Part shown: in pieces, positions 1-8,346 of the stretch
Layout: the number at the start of each line of letters is the position of its first letter
Numbering within the stretch: position 1 is the first letter of the stretch
Assembly: GCA_964589175.1 (NCBI GenBank)
Contig: CAZPRY010000011.1
Location: 1-64,000 of the forward strand
Length of the DNA: 64,000 nt
Source of the DNA: CAZPRY01 sp964589175
Lineage (GTDB): Bacteria; Fidelibacterota; UBA2242
Direction: 5' to 3'
Position numbers and translations under genes: made by a program
The notes under the pieces: model-generated
Database searches by the model: none
Told to the model about the DNA's origin: nothing
Seen by the model: only the letters and a program-made list of their open reading frames with translations

Positions 1-2
1 AG

Positions 3-47
3 TCCTGAAATATTATTAACCGGCTCATAAAAAGAACTTTTTCAGGA
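3..47 (-). terminator. possible weak terminator after the ligA fusion
   Basis: An inverted repeat (TCCTGAAA at 3-10, TTTCAGGA at 40-47) with a smaller inner AAAAAG/CTTTTT pairing lies just past the stop codon of the ligA fusion. The long loop makes it weak, and no clean U-tract follows on the minus strand. Confidence 0.25.
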
Positions 48-67
48 GACCCTAAATATCAATAGAT

Positions 68-3000
68 TTATATTTCATCCAACAAATCAAAATTGGTAAT
101 TATAATTTGGCTGGAAATAATGTCTGATGAAAAAGACATTGGCACGTTTCGACTAAAAACAATGTATGCCTCAATGTTAGAAATATTATCAAGATGAGTG
201 AGTTTTGTCAATGAAGATAAATTAGAATTTAAAATTTCAATCCTATTAAGATGCCTTTTTAATCTATCTGGCTTTCCATTTTTTAAATCAAGACCCCTAA
301 ATTCATTTATTTGATTTGCGATTTCTCCATGCGTTTTTGCGAACTCTAGTTTTTTACATTCTATCGCAAGTATTCTTCTACTTTCTTTATGCCATGCTAA
401 GACATCGATATCACCGTAATCTTTATCAAGTTTTTTATTCAAGATTTCAGTTAATTTGATATCATGTCTTGTTTCCCAACCAAATTCATTAAGTCTACCT
501 GCTACCTCTTTATTAAATTCATGTCCTTTTTGGTTTCGTTTAGTACCAATCCATGAACGCATTGTTGTTGAATTAAATCGTTTATCATCGAATTCCGCTT
601 CATACGAGTTTCTTAGAATATAAGCAAAACTTTCCCTCACTAACGAAGGAGAGATGAAAATCGATGGATCAGTTTTATCATCAAATTGAATAAGAGGCCT
701 AGAAGTTAGAGATAAACGTCTTCTGAAATTCCAGGGCTCCCAATCACTACTGGAAAAACCCGGAGGCGTAATAGGCCAAGCTTTCCTCGGCCAAAGAGTT
801 AATGCTTTTAAGATCGCCTTGACAGATTTATCTGATATTTCAATTGCTGTGTTAATTGGCTTAGTAAGGTCACTAAATTTTTTCTCGATTACTGCTGTAT
901 TTTGTTTAATAGCGATATCTTCGAGGAAATCTATATATGCTCTGCAATCATTTATTGAAAATCCGAATTCCTCTTTCCATGCATCAATAAATTGAGAGTC
1001 TAATAAATCATCAACATCTTTCACGTAACTAGTTTCTTCGTACAATCGACTATAATTATTAACATTTGATCTTTGAATTTTTCTCTGTATGTCTTCTCCA
1101 TATTTTTCCACAATGTTGTGTTCAAAAGATGGATTGATCATTACTTCTCCAAAATGTGAGATTTTTATTTCTGCTGGCATCACTTCTGATTTTATTGCAT
1201 CTGACCAACTACCCAAGAAATATAATAAAGAGGAATACGTCATGATTTTTGAGATTTCAATACTTCCTGCGATTTCTCCCCCTTCTAGTGGACATTCACA
1301 AAGAGCCATCTCAATAGCAATTCTATTACTTAATTTTGATGCATTACGTTTACAAGCTTCTTGATTAGCAACAGCTATTATATTGTTTTTGTTACTATGT
1401 TGCGCCAGACATGCTTTAATTGTTCTTTTCCATAGATGGTCCTTTTTTCGAATAGATTCTAAATTTAAAAGTAGTTTTTCCAAGAGAGATTTTCGATTAA
1501 AATGTTTAAGTAATATTTGAACTTTTTTCCAGATTTCATCAACTAGTTTGTTTAGGTAATCGGTGCAGTTTTCGATCCCAACTACTTCTCCTCCTTCTTT
1601 ACGAGATCTTGCTAACCAGCCCAAACCAATTCGTAAAGTAGTGTCATCAAATCTATGTATTGTGATAGGCTCCGGAAGATTATTCTCAACGTAGTCTAAA
1701 AATGTTTTACATGGAAGTAGATGAAGACTTTTTGCTGACTTGTCTTGAATTATTGTATCGAGTAGCCCTTCTCTTTCAAATTCTAACAATTGCGTATCCG
1801 ATGCTAGTTCAACTCCTTTTATTAGAGTCCAGATCATACATCTTTCTGCATTATTATCTTCCTGAAAAAATCCTCTAATAAATCTAGCTTCGAAATTTAC
1901 AGTTATGGAGATGTTTCCGTCATATGTAATATATACGAGGTCTTTTAGATCACTATAGTTGATTGTTACACAGGGCAATTTTGGAATTTCAGGTGAAATA
2001 AAATTTAGATTCCAGATAATCCGGTTCTGAGTGAGTTGGGGAAATGCTTTTTCTATTTCAACGATTGATTTGTGGAGCCAACTCATAGCAGCTTCCCATA
2101 AACGAAATACTAAATCTGGATTTGCTTTTCCACTCGTGTGCAGCACGCACCACCAGTCACATTTTGGGCTTTCATAAATTGCTTTTAATCTATGATTGAA
2201 GATATCATCTATACTGACATAAAGAGAAATCCATTTATCTTCCTCAAAGTAGAAGGATGCAGATTTTTTTGTAACAATACATGGTGTTCCTTCAGGATTG
2301 GTCACAATATGTACATCCCAAGCGAGGTACGCCTCTTGTCTTACATCTAACAATGAATTTTGATCAATTACTATTTTGATAGGACCATTTTCTATATTTC
2401 CTTGAATCGCTTCATGTGGAACAAGATGGTAATCTAGATTTTTTGCCCATCCATACAGGTTCAGTAATCCATTGATGTTTCGAATAAAGCCATCATAAGC
2501 GGCAAGTGTATCTCTTGCATGGAGAAGCCTCCAGAATGTCAGAACATTAAATTCTGGTGACAAACTGAAAGTTGTAAGTTCCGAAGCAGGTATGGCCTCA
2601 ATTTTCCAATTATTATCTCTTCCCTCAGGTAAACTAATGTTAATTGGGCGTCCCCATCCACACGCAACAATTAATGAGATGCCATCCTTGAAATCTGGAT
2701 ATTTTTTACGATCCTCTTTTACATTTTTTATTCGGTCAGTAAGTTCTTCTCCAATATCTTGTCCTAATAAGTTACAACTTAGCATCCAACCATTTTCTAT
2801 ATTAGAAAAATCATCTAGGAAGAAGATTAAATGAAGTAATCTTCCTATATCAATTTCAATCGACAATTCACAAAACAATATGTTTGTTATTTCACTTACA
2901 AGAAATTTTATTGGAGCATTTGACAAATTACCTAGCAAAGGAATTCTGGAAAAATGTTGCTCGTATGAGTTTGATAGCGCACTCTCTAAATTAATTAACA

Positions 3001-5815
3001 TGTTTTTTTTCGACATCTCTTCAATTAAAAAACGTCTAATTGCTACGCCTATCGCTGTTGGCAATATCAAATAGTAGAAGTCATTTTCAATGACAATAGG
3101 ATATCTTTCTAAAAGAGATTCACCTAAATTTTTTTCCAGTAAGTTATAAAACTCTCTTTGTTGGAGAATAAAATGCTCAATGTCATGTTTATGAATGTCG
3201 AGACGGTTTAAATCCTGATTAGAAAATTTTACCCTATTTCTTAAAGCTCCAAGATTCTCTAATATATTATCTGGAATATTGTCAATTGGATACCGATTGC
3301 CGATCGTATAGCGTTCAAGGTTACATCTCTGACAGATCATATTGGATATTTTTAGCAACCCCCAAACAGCACTTTTAATTCTACTGTATTCAGCAGTATC
3401 AGGTATTCCATCGACTATATCCAGAAAACGCTGAAGGTGGAAAGCGTTACTTTCCCATAATCCTTCAAGAATTCTATAATTTCCTTGTTTATTATATACT
3501 TGTGCGACGAAAACATTTTCGGCAGGGTCTTCTGCATGTCCAAATTTAGTATTATGCATACTATTGAAAGCTTCTGTTACCATGTGTTTTTTAGGAGTCT
3601 TCCTGCCTTTCGATAAGGATAGAAAGGCATGTACCAAGGCTTCTATACGATAAGCATTGCTTTGTAATTCAGGATGTGTTAGCAGACCAGAAAAAATTGC
3701 TGCAGTTTCTATCTTATCGAGGCTACTGGAAATTTTTATTAAGTTCGTATTATTTTTAAGAGTTGAAAGTGAGTTGTAGTTTCCAATAATTTCTTCTGGG
3801 ATTAGGTTAATGGTAAAGATCATTCTTAGAAATTCATCTTCCAAGAGGATCGGCACGCCCAGTTCCCGGGCTTTGGCTGCTTTGGAGCCGGCATTTTCAC
3901 CGACAACCACATAGTCGGTTTTCTTGCTGACTGATGAGGCCGACTTGCCACCCAATTTCTCGACCATTTCCCGGGCCTCGTCGCGCGTGAATTTTGTGAG
4001 CGCCCCGGTGAAGAGGAAGGTCTTTCCGGAGAAAATCGCGGGTTCGCCGCTTGTCTCGACTTCGGCGAGCCGAAGGCCGCCTGCCAGCAGGCGTTCAATG
4101 GTCTGCCGGTTGGCTTCTTCTGCGAAGAAATTCGTGATACTGCGGGCGACGATGGGACCGATGCCATCCACGGCTTCCAGGGTCTCGAAGTCAGTGTTCA
4201 TCAGGTTTTCAAGGGTACCGAAATTCTTTTCCAGCACCCTACCCAAATGCTCGCCCACATTGAGAATGCCGAGGGCGTGGATCAGGCGGGCCATCGTTGT
4301 ATCGCGGCTGGCGTCGATGGCGTCGATGATGTTTTGAGCTGATTTTTCCGCCAGGCGTTCGAGCGCCGCGATCTGCTCTTTAGTAAGAAAATAGATGTCG
4401 GCGACATTTTTTACCAGGCCGCTGTCGACCATCTGATCGATAATTTTTTCACCCAAACCGTCGATATCCATCGCGCGTTTGGAGACAAAGTGCCGGATGC
4501 TGCCCTTGATCTGCGCCGGGCAATTGATATTCTGGCAGCGGTGCTTGACTTCACCTTCCGGGCGGACGACGTGGCCCCCGCAGACCGGGCAATTCTCCGG
4601 CAGGTGATAGGGCTGTTCTTCGCCGGTGCGCCTTTCGGTGACCACCTTGACCACCTGTGGAATGACGTCGCCCGCGCGCTGCACCACGACCCAGTCGCCG
4701 ACACGGATGTCTTTGCGGTCGATCTCATCCTGGTTATGCAGGGTAGCTTTGGAAACCGTGACGCCGCCGATTGGCACGGGCTGCAGATGGGCGACCGGGG
4801 TGATTGCACCGGTACGACCGACGCTGGCCTCGATCTCCAGAATTTGCGTGATCTCCTGGCGGGCCTTGAATTTCCCGGCAATCGCCCAGCGCGGGCTGCG
4901 GGATTTGATACCCAGTTCAATCTGCTGTGCGATGCCGTCGACCTTGAAAACCACCCCGTCGATATCATAGGAAATGTTGTCGCGGATCGATTCGATATGC
5001 CGGTAATATTCGTTAATGTCATCAGCGCCGGCGCAGCTGCGGATTAATGGATTGACGCGAAAACCCCATTTGGGCAGGGTCTGCAGAAACTCGTGATGGG
5101 TGCTAAAGTTCATTCCTTCGCAGGCGCCCAGTGAATAACACCAGATATTCAGCGGCCGCTTGGCGGTGATGCGCGGATCGAGTTGCCGTAGCGAACCGGC
5201 GGCCGAGTTGCGCGGATTGGCGAAAGGCGGTTTACCCTCGGTCAACTGCCGCTCGTTCAGTTTCTCGAAATCCCGGCGGTCCATGTAGACTTCGCCACGC
5301 ACTTCGAGCAGGGCCGGAACGGGTACCTGGTCGCCGCGCAGAGTCAGCGGAATGGCGCGGATGGTTTTCAGATTTTGGGTAATGTCCTCACCGGTAACGC
5401 CGTCGCCGCGGGTTGAGCCGCCGACGAAGACGCCGTTCTCGTAGATCAGTTCAACCGCCAGCCCGTCGATCTTGGGCTCGCCGATAAATTCGACCTGCGA
5501 GTCAGCAGGCAGATTGCGGTAAATCCGCTCCACGAAATCACGCAGTTCGCCCTCGTCCATGGCGTTGTCCAGACTGAGCAGTGGAACGCGGTGGGTGACG
5601 GTGCTGAATTCGCTCAGGGGCGCCGCGCCGACGCGCTGCGTCGGTGAGTCGGGAGTGATCAGTTCGGGATGCGCATTTTCGAGATCTTCCAGTTCGCGCA
5701 TCAGGTGGTCGTATTCGGCGTCGCTGATCGTGGGATTGTCGAGAACGTAATAGTTATAGTTGGCTTCTTCGATGCGGCGGCGAAGTTGCTGAACGGTGAG
5801 AGCGAAGGATTCCAT
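68..5815 (-). CDS. ligA: NAD-dependent DNA ligase LigA fused in frame to a large nuclease-like extension
   Basis: Residues 1-666 are a full-length NAD-dependent DNA ligase, which seals nicks using NAD+. Visible are the adenylation motif EPKIDG with Lys115, the four-cysteine zinc finger (CPVCGG...CQNINCPAQ), helix-hairpin-helix segments and a C-terminal BRCT domain (about 590-665) ending LEDEFLRMI, the usual end of the family. No stop follows. The frame continues for 1249 residues of unrelated, AT-rich sequence, giving 1915 residues against the usual 660-700. The extension has no family I recognise except for its end, where E1766, D1804 (GDIDVLAW) and E1819-x-K1821 (AIECKK) match a PD-(D/E)XK nuclease core. 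The ligase start is ATG 5815. Whether one fused polypeptide is made, or a second product starts at the internal ATG 3823 (Met665), cannot be told. The ligase call is near certain; the extension's function is unknown. Confidence 0.93.
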   Translation of the reverse strand: MESFALTVQQLRRRIEEANYNYYVLDNPTISDAEYDHLMRELEDLENAHPELITPDSPTQRVGAAPLSEFSTVTHRVPLLSLDNAMDEGELRDFVERIYRNLPADSQVEFIGEPKIDGLAVELIYENGVFVGGSTRGDGVTGEDITQNLKTIRAIPLTLRGDQVPVPALLEVRGEVYMDRRDFEKLNERQLTEGKPPFANPRNSAAGSLRQLDPRITAKRPLNIWCYSLGACEGMNFSTHHEFLQTLPKWGFRVNPLIRSCAGADDINEYYRHIESIRDNISYDIDGVVFKVDGIAQQIELGIKSRSPRWAIAGKFKARQEITQILEIEASVGRTGAITPVAHLQPVPIGGVTVSKATLHNQDEIDRKDIRVGDWVVVQRAGDVIPQVVKVVTERRTGEEQPYHLPENCPVCGGHVVRPEGEVKHRCQNINCPAQIKGSIRHFVSKRAMDIDGLGEKIIDQMVDSGLVKNVADIYFLTKEQIAALERLAEKSAQNIIDAIDASRDTTMARLIHALGILNVGEHLGRVLEKNFGTLENLMNTDFETLEAVDGIGPIVARSITNFFAEEANRQTIERLLAGGLRLAEVETSGEPAIFSGKTFLFTGALTKFTRDEAREMVEKLGGKSASSVSKKTDYVVVGENAGSKAAKARELGVPILLEDEFLRMIFTINLIPEEIIGNYNSLSTLKNNTNLIKISSSLDKIETAAIFSGLLTHPELQSNAYRIEALVHAFLSLSKGRKTPKKHMVTEAFNSMHNTKFGHAEDPAENVFVAQVYNKQGNYRILEGLWESNAFHLQRFLDIVDGIPDTAEYSRIKSAVWGLLKISNMICQRCNLERYTIGNRYPIDNIPDNILENLGALRNRVKFSNQDLNRLDIHKHDIEHFILQQREFYNLLEKNLGESLLERYPIVIENDFYYLILPTAIGVAIRRFLIEEMSKKNMLINLESALSNSYEQHFSRIPLLGNLSNAPIKFLVSEITNILFCELSIEIDIGRLLHLIFFLDDFSNIENGWMLSCNLLGQDIGEELTDRIKNVKEDRKKYPDFKDGISLIVACGWGRPINISLPEGRDNNWKIEAIPASELTTFSLSPEFNVLTFWRLLHARDTLAAYDGFIRNINGLLNLYGWAKNLDYHLVPHEAIQGNIENGPIKIVIDQNSLLDVRQEAYLAWDVHIVTNPEGTPCIVTKKSASFYFEEDKWISLYVSIDDIFNHRLKAIYESPKCDWWCVLHTSGKANPDLVFRLWEAAMSWLHKSIVEIEKAFPQLTQNRIIWNLNFISPEIPKLPCVTINYSDLKDLVYITYDGNISITVNFEARFIRGFFQEDNNAERCMIWTLIKGVELASDTQLLEFEREGLLDTIIQDKSAKSLHLLPCKTFLDYVENNLPEPITIHRFDDTTLRIGLGWLARSRKEGGEVVGIENCTDYLNKLVDEIWKKVQILLKHFNRKSLLEKLLLNLESIRKKDHLWKRTIKACLAQHSNKNNIIAVANQEACKRNASKLSNRIAIEMALCECPLEGGEIAGSIEISKIMTYSSLLYFLGSWSDAIKSEVMPAEIKISHFGEVMINPSFEHNIVEKYGEDIQRKIQRSNVNNYSRLYEETSYVKDVDDLLDSQFIDAWKEEFGFSINDCRAYIDFLEDIAIKQNTAVIEKKFSDLTKPINTAIEISDKSVKAILKALTLWPRKAWPITPPGFSSSDWEPWNFRRRLSLTSRPLIQFDDKTDPSIFISPSLVRESFAYILRNSYEAEFDDKRFNSTTMRSWIGTKRNQKGHEFNKEVAGRLNEFGWETRHDIKLTEILNKKLDKDYGDIDVLAWHKESRRILAIECKKLEFAKTHGEIANQINEFRGLDLKNGKPDRLKRHLNRIEILNSNLSSLTKLTHLDNISNIEAYIVFSRNVPMSFSSDIISSQIIITNFDLLDEI
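71..3820 (-). other. AT-rich, probably acquired segment encoding the LigA extension
   Basis: This stretch encodes residues 666-1915 of the preceding entry. Its base composition is visibly much richer in A and T than ligA or any other gene here, and the change falls exactly where an ordinary LigA would end (about 3820). Codons are dominated by AAT, ATT, TTA and AAA, whereas neighbours prefer GC-ending codons. No transposase, integrase or flanking repeat is visible, but the left side of the segment lies at the window edge, so one end of any mobile element would be out of view. I infer horizontal acquisition by insertion at the 3' end of ligA. Confidence 0.7.
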
Positions 5816-5913
5816 GCCTGAAATATACGCAAGCGCGGGAAAAGTATAAACAAAAAGACTGTGCGAAAAAAAACTTCCGGAGGATTCTGGACCCCCGGGA
5901 GGTTGTTATCTAA

Positions 5914-5971
5914 GAAAAAAACCTTGCGAAGGTTTCCCGCCGAAGCGGGATAAATTTCACCTTCGCAAGGT
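5914..5971 (-). terminator. intrinsic terminator of the nfeD-slipin operon
   Basis: Thirteen-base arms ACCTTGCGAAGGT (5921-5933) and ACCTTCGCAAGGT (5959-5971) enclose a second hairpin CCCGC-CGAA-GCGGG (5936-5949). Read on the minus strand the stem is followed by a run of seven T, the layout of a Rho-independent terminator just after the slipin stop codon. Confidence 0.8.
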
Positions 5972-5994
5972 TGAGAATTTTCGGAATTATGAAA

Positions 5995-6771
5995 TTATTC
6001 TTCAGTCTTTTCTTCTAGCTTAGCCATTTCCGCCAATTTTAAAAACGGTTTAAACAAGTCGATGGGCAGCGGAAAAATGATTGTGGAGTTGTTTTCCGTC
6101 GCCACTTCACGCAGGGTCTGCAGGTAGCGCAGCTGAAGTGTCATGGGCTGTTTGGTCAGGGTTTCAGCGGCTTCCAGCAGCTTGGCTGAGGCCTGAAATT
6201 CACCTTCGGCGTTGATGATCTTGGCGCGGCGTTCGCGTTCGGCTTCGGCCTGCTTGGCCATGGCGCGCTGCATTTCAGTCGGCAGGTCGACATGCTTGAT
6301 TTCCACCTGCGACACTTTGATGCCCCACGGGTCGGTGTGTCTGTCGAGAATCGCCTGCAGATCGGTGTTGATCTTCTCACGGCTGGCGAGCAGTTCATCG
6401 AGTTCGGCTCCGCCGAGGATGCTGCGCAGGGTGGTTTGGGCCAGCTGCGAGGTGGCGTAGAGGTAATCTTCGACCTCGACGATGGCTTTGTTTGGATCGA
6501 GCACGCGGAAGTAGATGACCGCATTCACCTTTACGGAGACATTATCTTTGGTGATGATGTCCTGCGGCGGAACGTCCATAACGACCGTGCGCAATGGTAC
6601 TTTGATCATTTTATCGATGAAGGGGATGATCAGAAAAATACCGGGGCCTTTGGCGCCGATCAGGCGTCCCAGGCGAAAGATGACGCCACGTTCATACTCT
6701 TTCAAAACGCGGATGGCGCTCGATAAAAGGAGTATGATCAAAACGATGAGTGTGAGATAAGGAACTGACAT
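5995..6771 (-). CDS. SPFH/band 7 membrane protein (stomatin-like slipin)
   Basis: This 258-residue protein is a prokaryotic stomatin (slipin). An N-terminal membrane helix (residues 4-20) is followed by the band 7 core starting YERGVIFRLGR, with the family signatures PPQDIITKDNVSV and VEIKHVDLP, and a long charged helix EAERERRAKIINAEGE that drives oligomer assembly. Slipins form ring-shaped assemblies at the inner membrane and are genetically paired with NfeD proteases, as here: nfeD ends 46 bases upstream and both genes run toward the same terminator. In the archaeal pair studied, the NfeD protease cleaves the slipin C-terminus. The exact cellular role in bacteria is unsettled; membrane-domain organisation or membrane-protein quality control are the usual proposals. 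Confidence 0.93.
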   Translation of the reverse strand: MSVPYLTLIVLIILLLSSAIRVLKEYERGVIFRLGRLIGAKGPGIFLIIPFIDKMIKVPLRTVVMDVPPQDIITKDNVSVKVNAVIYFRVLDPNKAIVEVEDYLYATSQLAQTTLRSILGGAELDELLASREKINTDLQAILDRHTDPWGIKVSQVEIKHVDLPTEMQRAMAKQAEAERERRAKIINAEGEFQASAKLLEAAETLTKQPMTLQLRYLQTLREVATENNSTIIFPLPIDLFKPFLKLAEMAKLEEKTEE

Positions 6772-6817
6772 AATTTTCTCCTTAATGATTAGTATTTATT
6801 GGTTTTCGGTCTTCCGA

Positions 6818-8140
6818 CTATTCGTGGGATTCGACATGCAACACCATTCGTTCCAGGGACCGGACGATAATTTGCGCCCCTTTGGAAATGGTCGAATCGG
6901 CCCTGGCGTCCCAGTATTCGCCGTGCACCAGCACCTTGCCGGTGGGCGAAATGTCGGTCAGAGCCTCGCCGATCTCACCGAGGATGCCCTCATAGCCGGT
7001 GGTGGGCTTTCGCTTGTGGGCCCGGTAAGCCATGCTGAGGGCGAAGATAAAAAACGCCGCCGTAAAGAGGACGACGGGGATAATCATTTTCAACGAAACG
7101 GAGTAGAGCGCCTGGGGCGCTTCGCTCACGTCGAATAACATCATGGATCCTAATATCATGGAAATGAGTCCTCCAATTGTTAGAAGTCCGTAGCTCGTGA
7201 TACTGACTTCCAGAATGAATAGGATAATGGCAACGATGATCAGGGCCAGACCGGCGTAATTGATGGGCAGGACCTGCAATGCAAAGAAGGCGAGTATCAG
7301 GAAGATTCCGCCCAACACACCCGGGAAGATGGCGCCCGGACTACGGATTTCGAAGAAAAGTCCGTAAAAACCCAGGATCAGTAGCATATAGGCGATATTC
7401 GGTTCGCTGATGACATCCAGAATGCGACGGTGAAATCCCATCCCTTTGGTGACCACCCGGGCATTGTGCGTGTTTAAAATTTTTTCGCCGGTTGCGAGTT
7501 GGGCCGTTTTGCCGTCCAGGTACTCCAGAAAGGCGTCGAGGTCCTCGGCGATCAGGTCTACAATCTTCAACTCCACCGCCTCGGTTTCGGTCACCGAAAC
7601 GCTCTTGCGCACGGCCTCTTCGACCCATTCCTCGTTGCGTCCACGTTCTTTCGCCAGACTGCGGATTTGGGCTACTGCGTCGTTGGTAATCTTTTCCATC
7701 ATGTGTTCGGAACTGGTGGAATCGGGCTTTCCCCCGCCGAAGGGTGATCCGCCGCCGCCCAGGGTAACGGGATGAGCCGCACCGATATTGGTGCCCGGCG
7801 CCATAGCGGCGAAATGGGCCGCGATTGTGATGAACACTCCCGCCGAAGCGGATTGGGCGCCGCGCGGACTGACATAGATCGCCACCGGCACTTCGGAATT
7901 TAAAATGTCCTTGATAATATCACGCATCGAAGTCATCAAACCGCCGGGCGTGTCCATCTGAATCACCAGGCATTCGACGTCTTCGTCTTCGGCCTTGAGG
8001 ATGTTATCGTGGATGTACGAGGCGGCGACCGGATTGATTACGCCGTCAACCTGCAAAACCCAGACCTCGTTCGCCAGGGTGGTTTGCCGAAGCATTAATA
8101 AAATAAGGGCGCAAAGTGCAATGTATAGCTGTTTTTTCAT
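6818..8140 (-). CDS. NfeD-family membrane-bound serine protease (ClpP class)
   Basis: This 440-residue protein is a long-form NfeD. A signal peptide (about 1-23) precedes a ClpP-class protease domain (about 25-235) with the oxyanion-type stretch DTPGG (63-67), the nucleophile motif SASAG (Ser99 by alignment with archaeal NfeD) and a likely general-base lysine near residue 150 (MMEKITNDA). Four or five membrane helices follow (about 245-375), then the small OB-fold NfeD domain (about 385-435, GYEGILGEIGEAL). It is the upstream partner of the slipin gene and probably its regulatory protease. A glycine-rich loop (LGGGGSPFGGG, about 127-137) separates the two catalytic residues. No promoter was identified in the 206 bases upstream. 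Confidence 0.93.
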   Translation of the reverse strand: MKKQLYIALCALILLMLRQTTLANEVWVLQVDGVINPVAASYIHDNILKAEDEDVECLVIQMDTPGGLMTSMRDIIKDILNSEVPVAIYVSPRGAQSASAGVFITIAAHFAAMAPGTNIGAAHPVTLGGGGSPFGGGKPDSTSSEHMMEKITNDAVAQIRSLAKERGRNEEWVEEAVRKSVSVTETEAVELKIVDLIAEDLDAFLEYLDGKTAQLATGEKILNTHNARVVTKGMGFHRRILDVISEPNIAYMLLILGFYGLFFEIRSPGAIFPGVLGGIFLILAFFALQVLPINYAGLALIIVAIILFILEVSITSYGLLTIGGLISMILGSMMLFDVSEAPQALYSVSLKMIIPVVLFTAAFFIFALSMAYRAHKRKPTTGYEGILGEIGEALTDISPTGKVLVHGEYWDARADSTISKGAQIIVRSLERMVLHVESHE

Positions 8141-8293
8141 TTCTTAATCCTGTATGATAATTTAGGTTGTCAGGGGGAATATTCTCAATCATTTTCTGCA
8201 ATCAAAAACAGCATCGGTTATATTTTATCTCTGATAATGAAACCGGGGAACACTAACAAAGGATGTTGCGCGTAGATTGGAGCGGAGACGAAT

Positions 8294-8324
8294 AAAAAAT
8301 GCAGGCCGATGTCCTGCATTTTTT
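8294..8324 (-). terminator. intrinsic terminator after the outer-membrane protein gene
   Basis: A perfect hairpin AAAAAATGCAGG (8294-8305) / CCTGCATTTTTT (8313-8324) with a seven-base loop sits 22 bases past the stop codon of the 8347-9678 gene. Both strands carry a T-run, so it could stop transcripts from either side, but only the minus-strand gene leads into it. Confidence 0.8.
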
Positions 8325-8346
8325 ATCAATTGTTTCGAAACTAATA

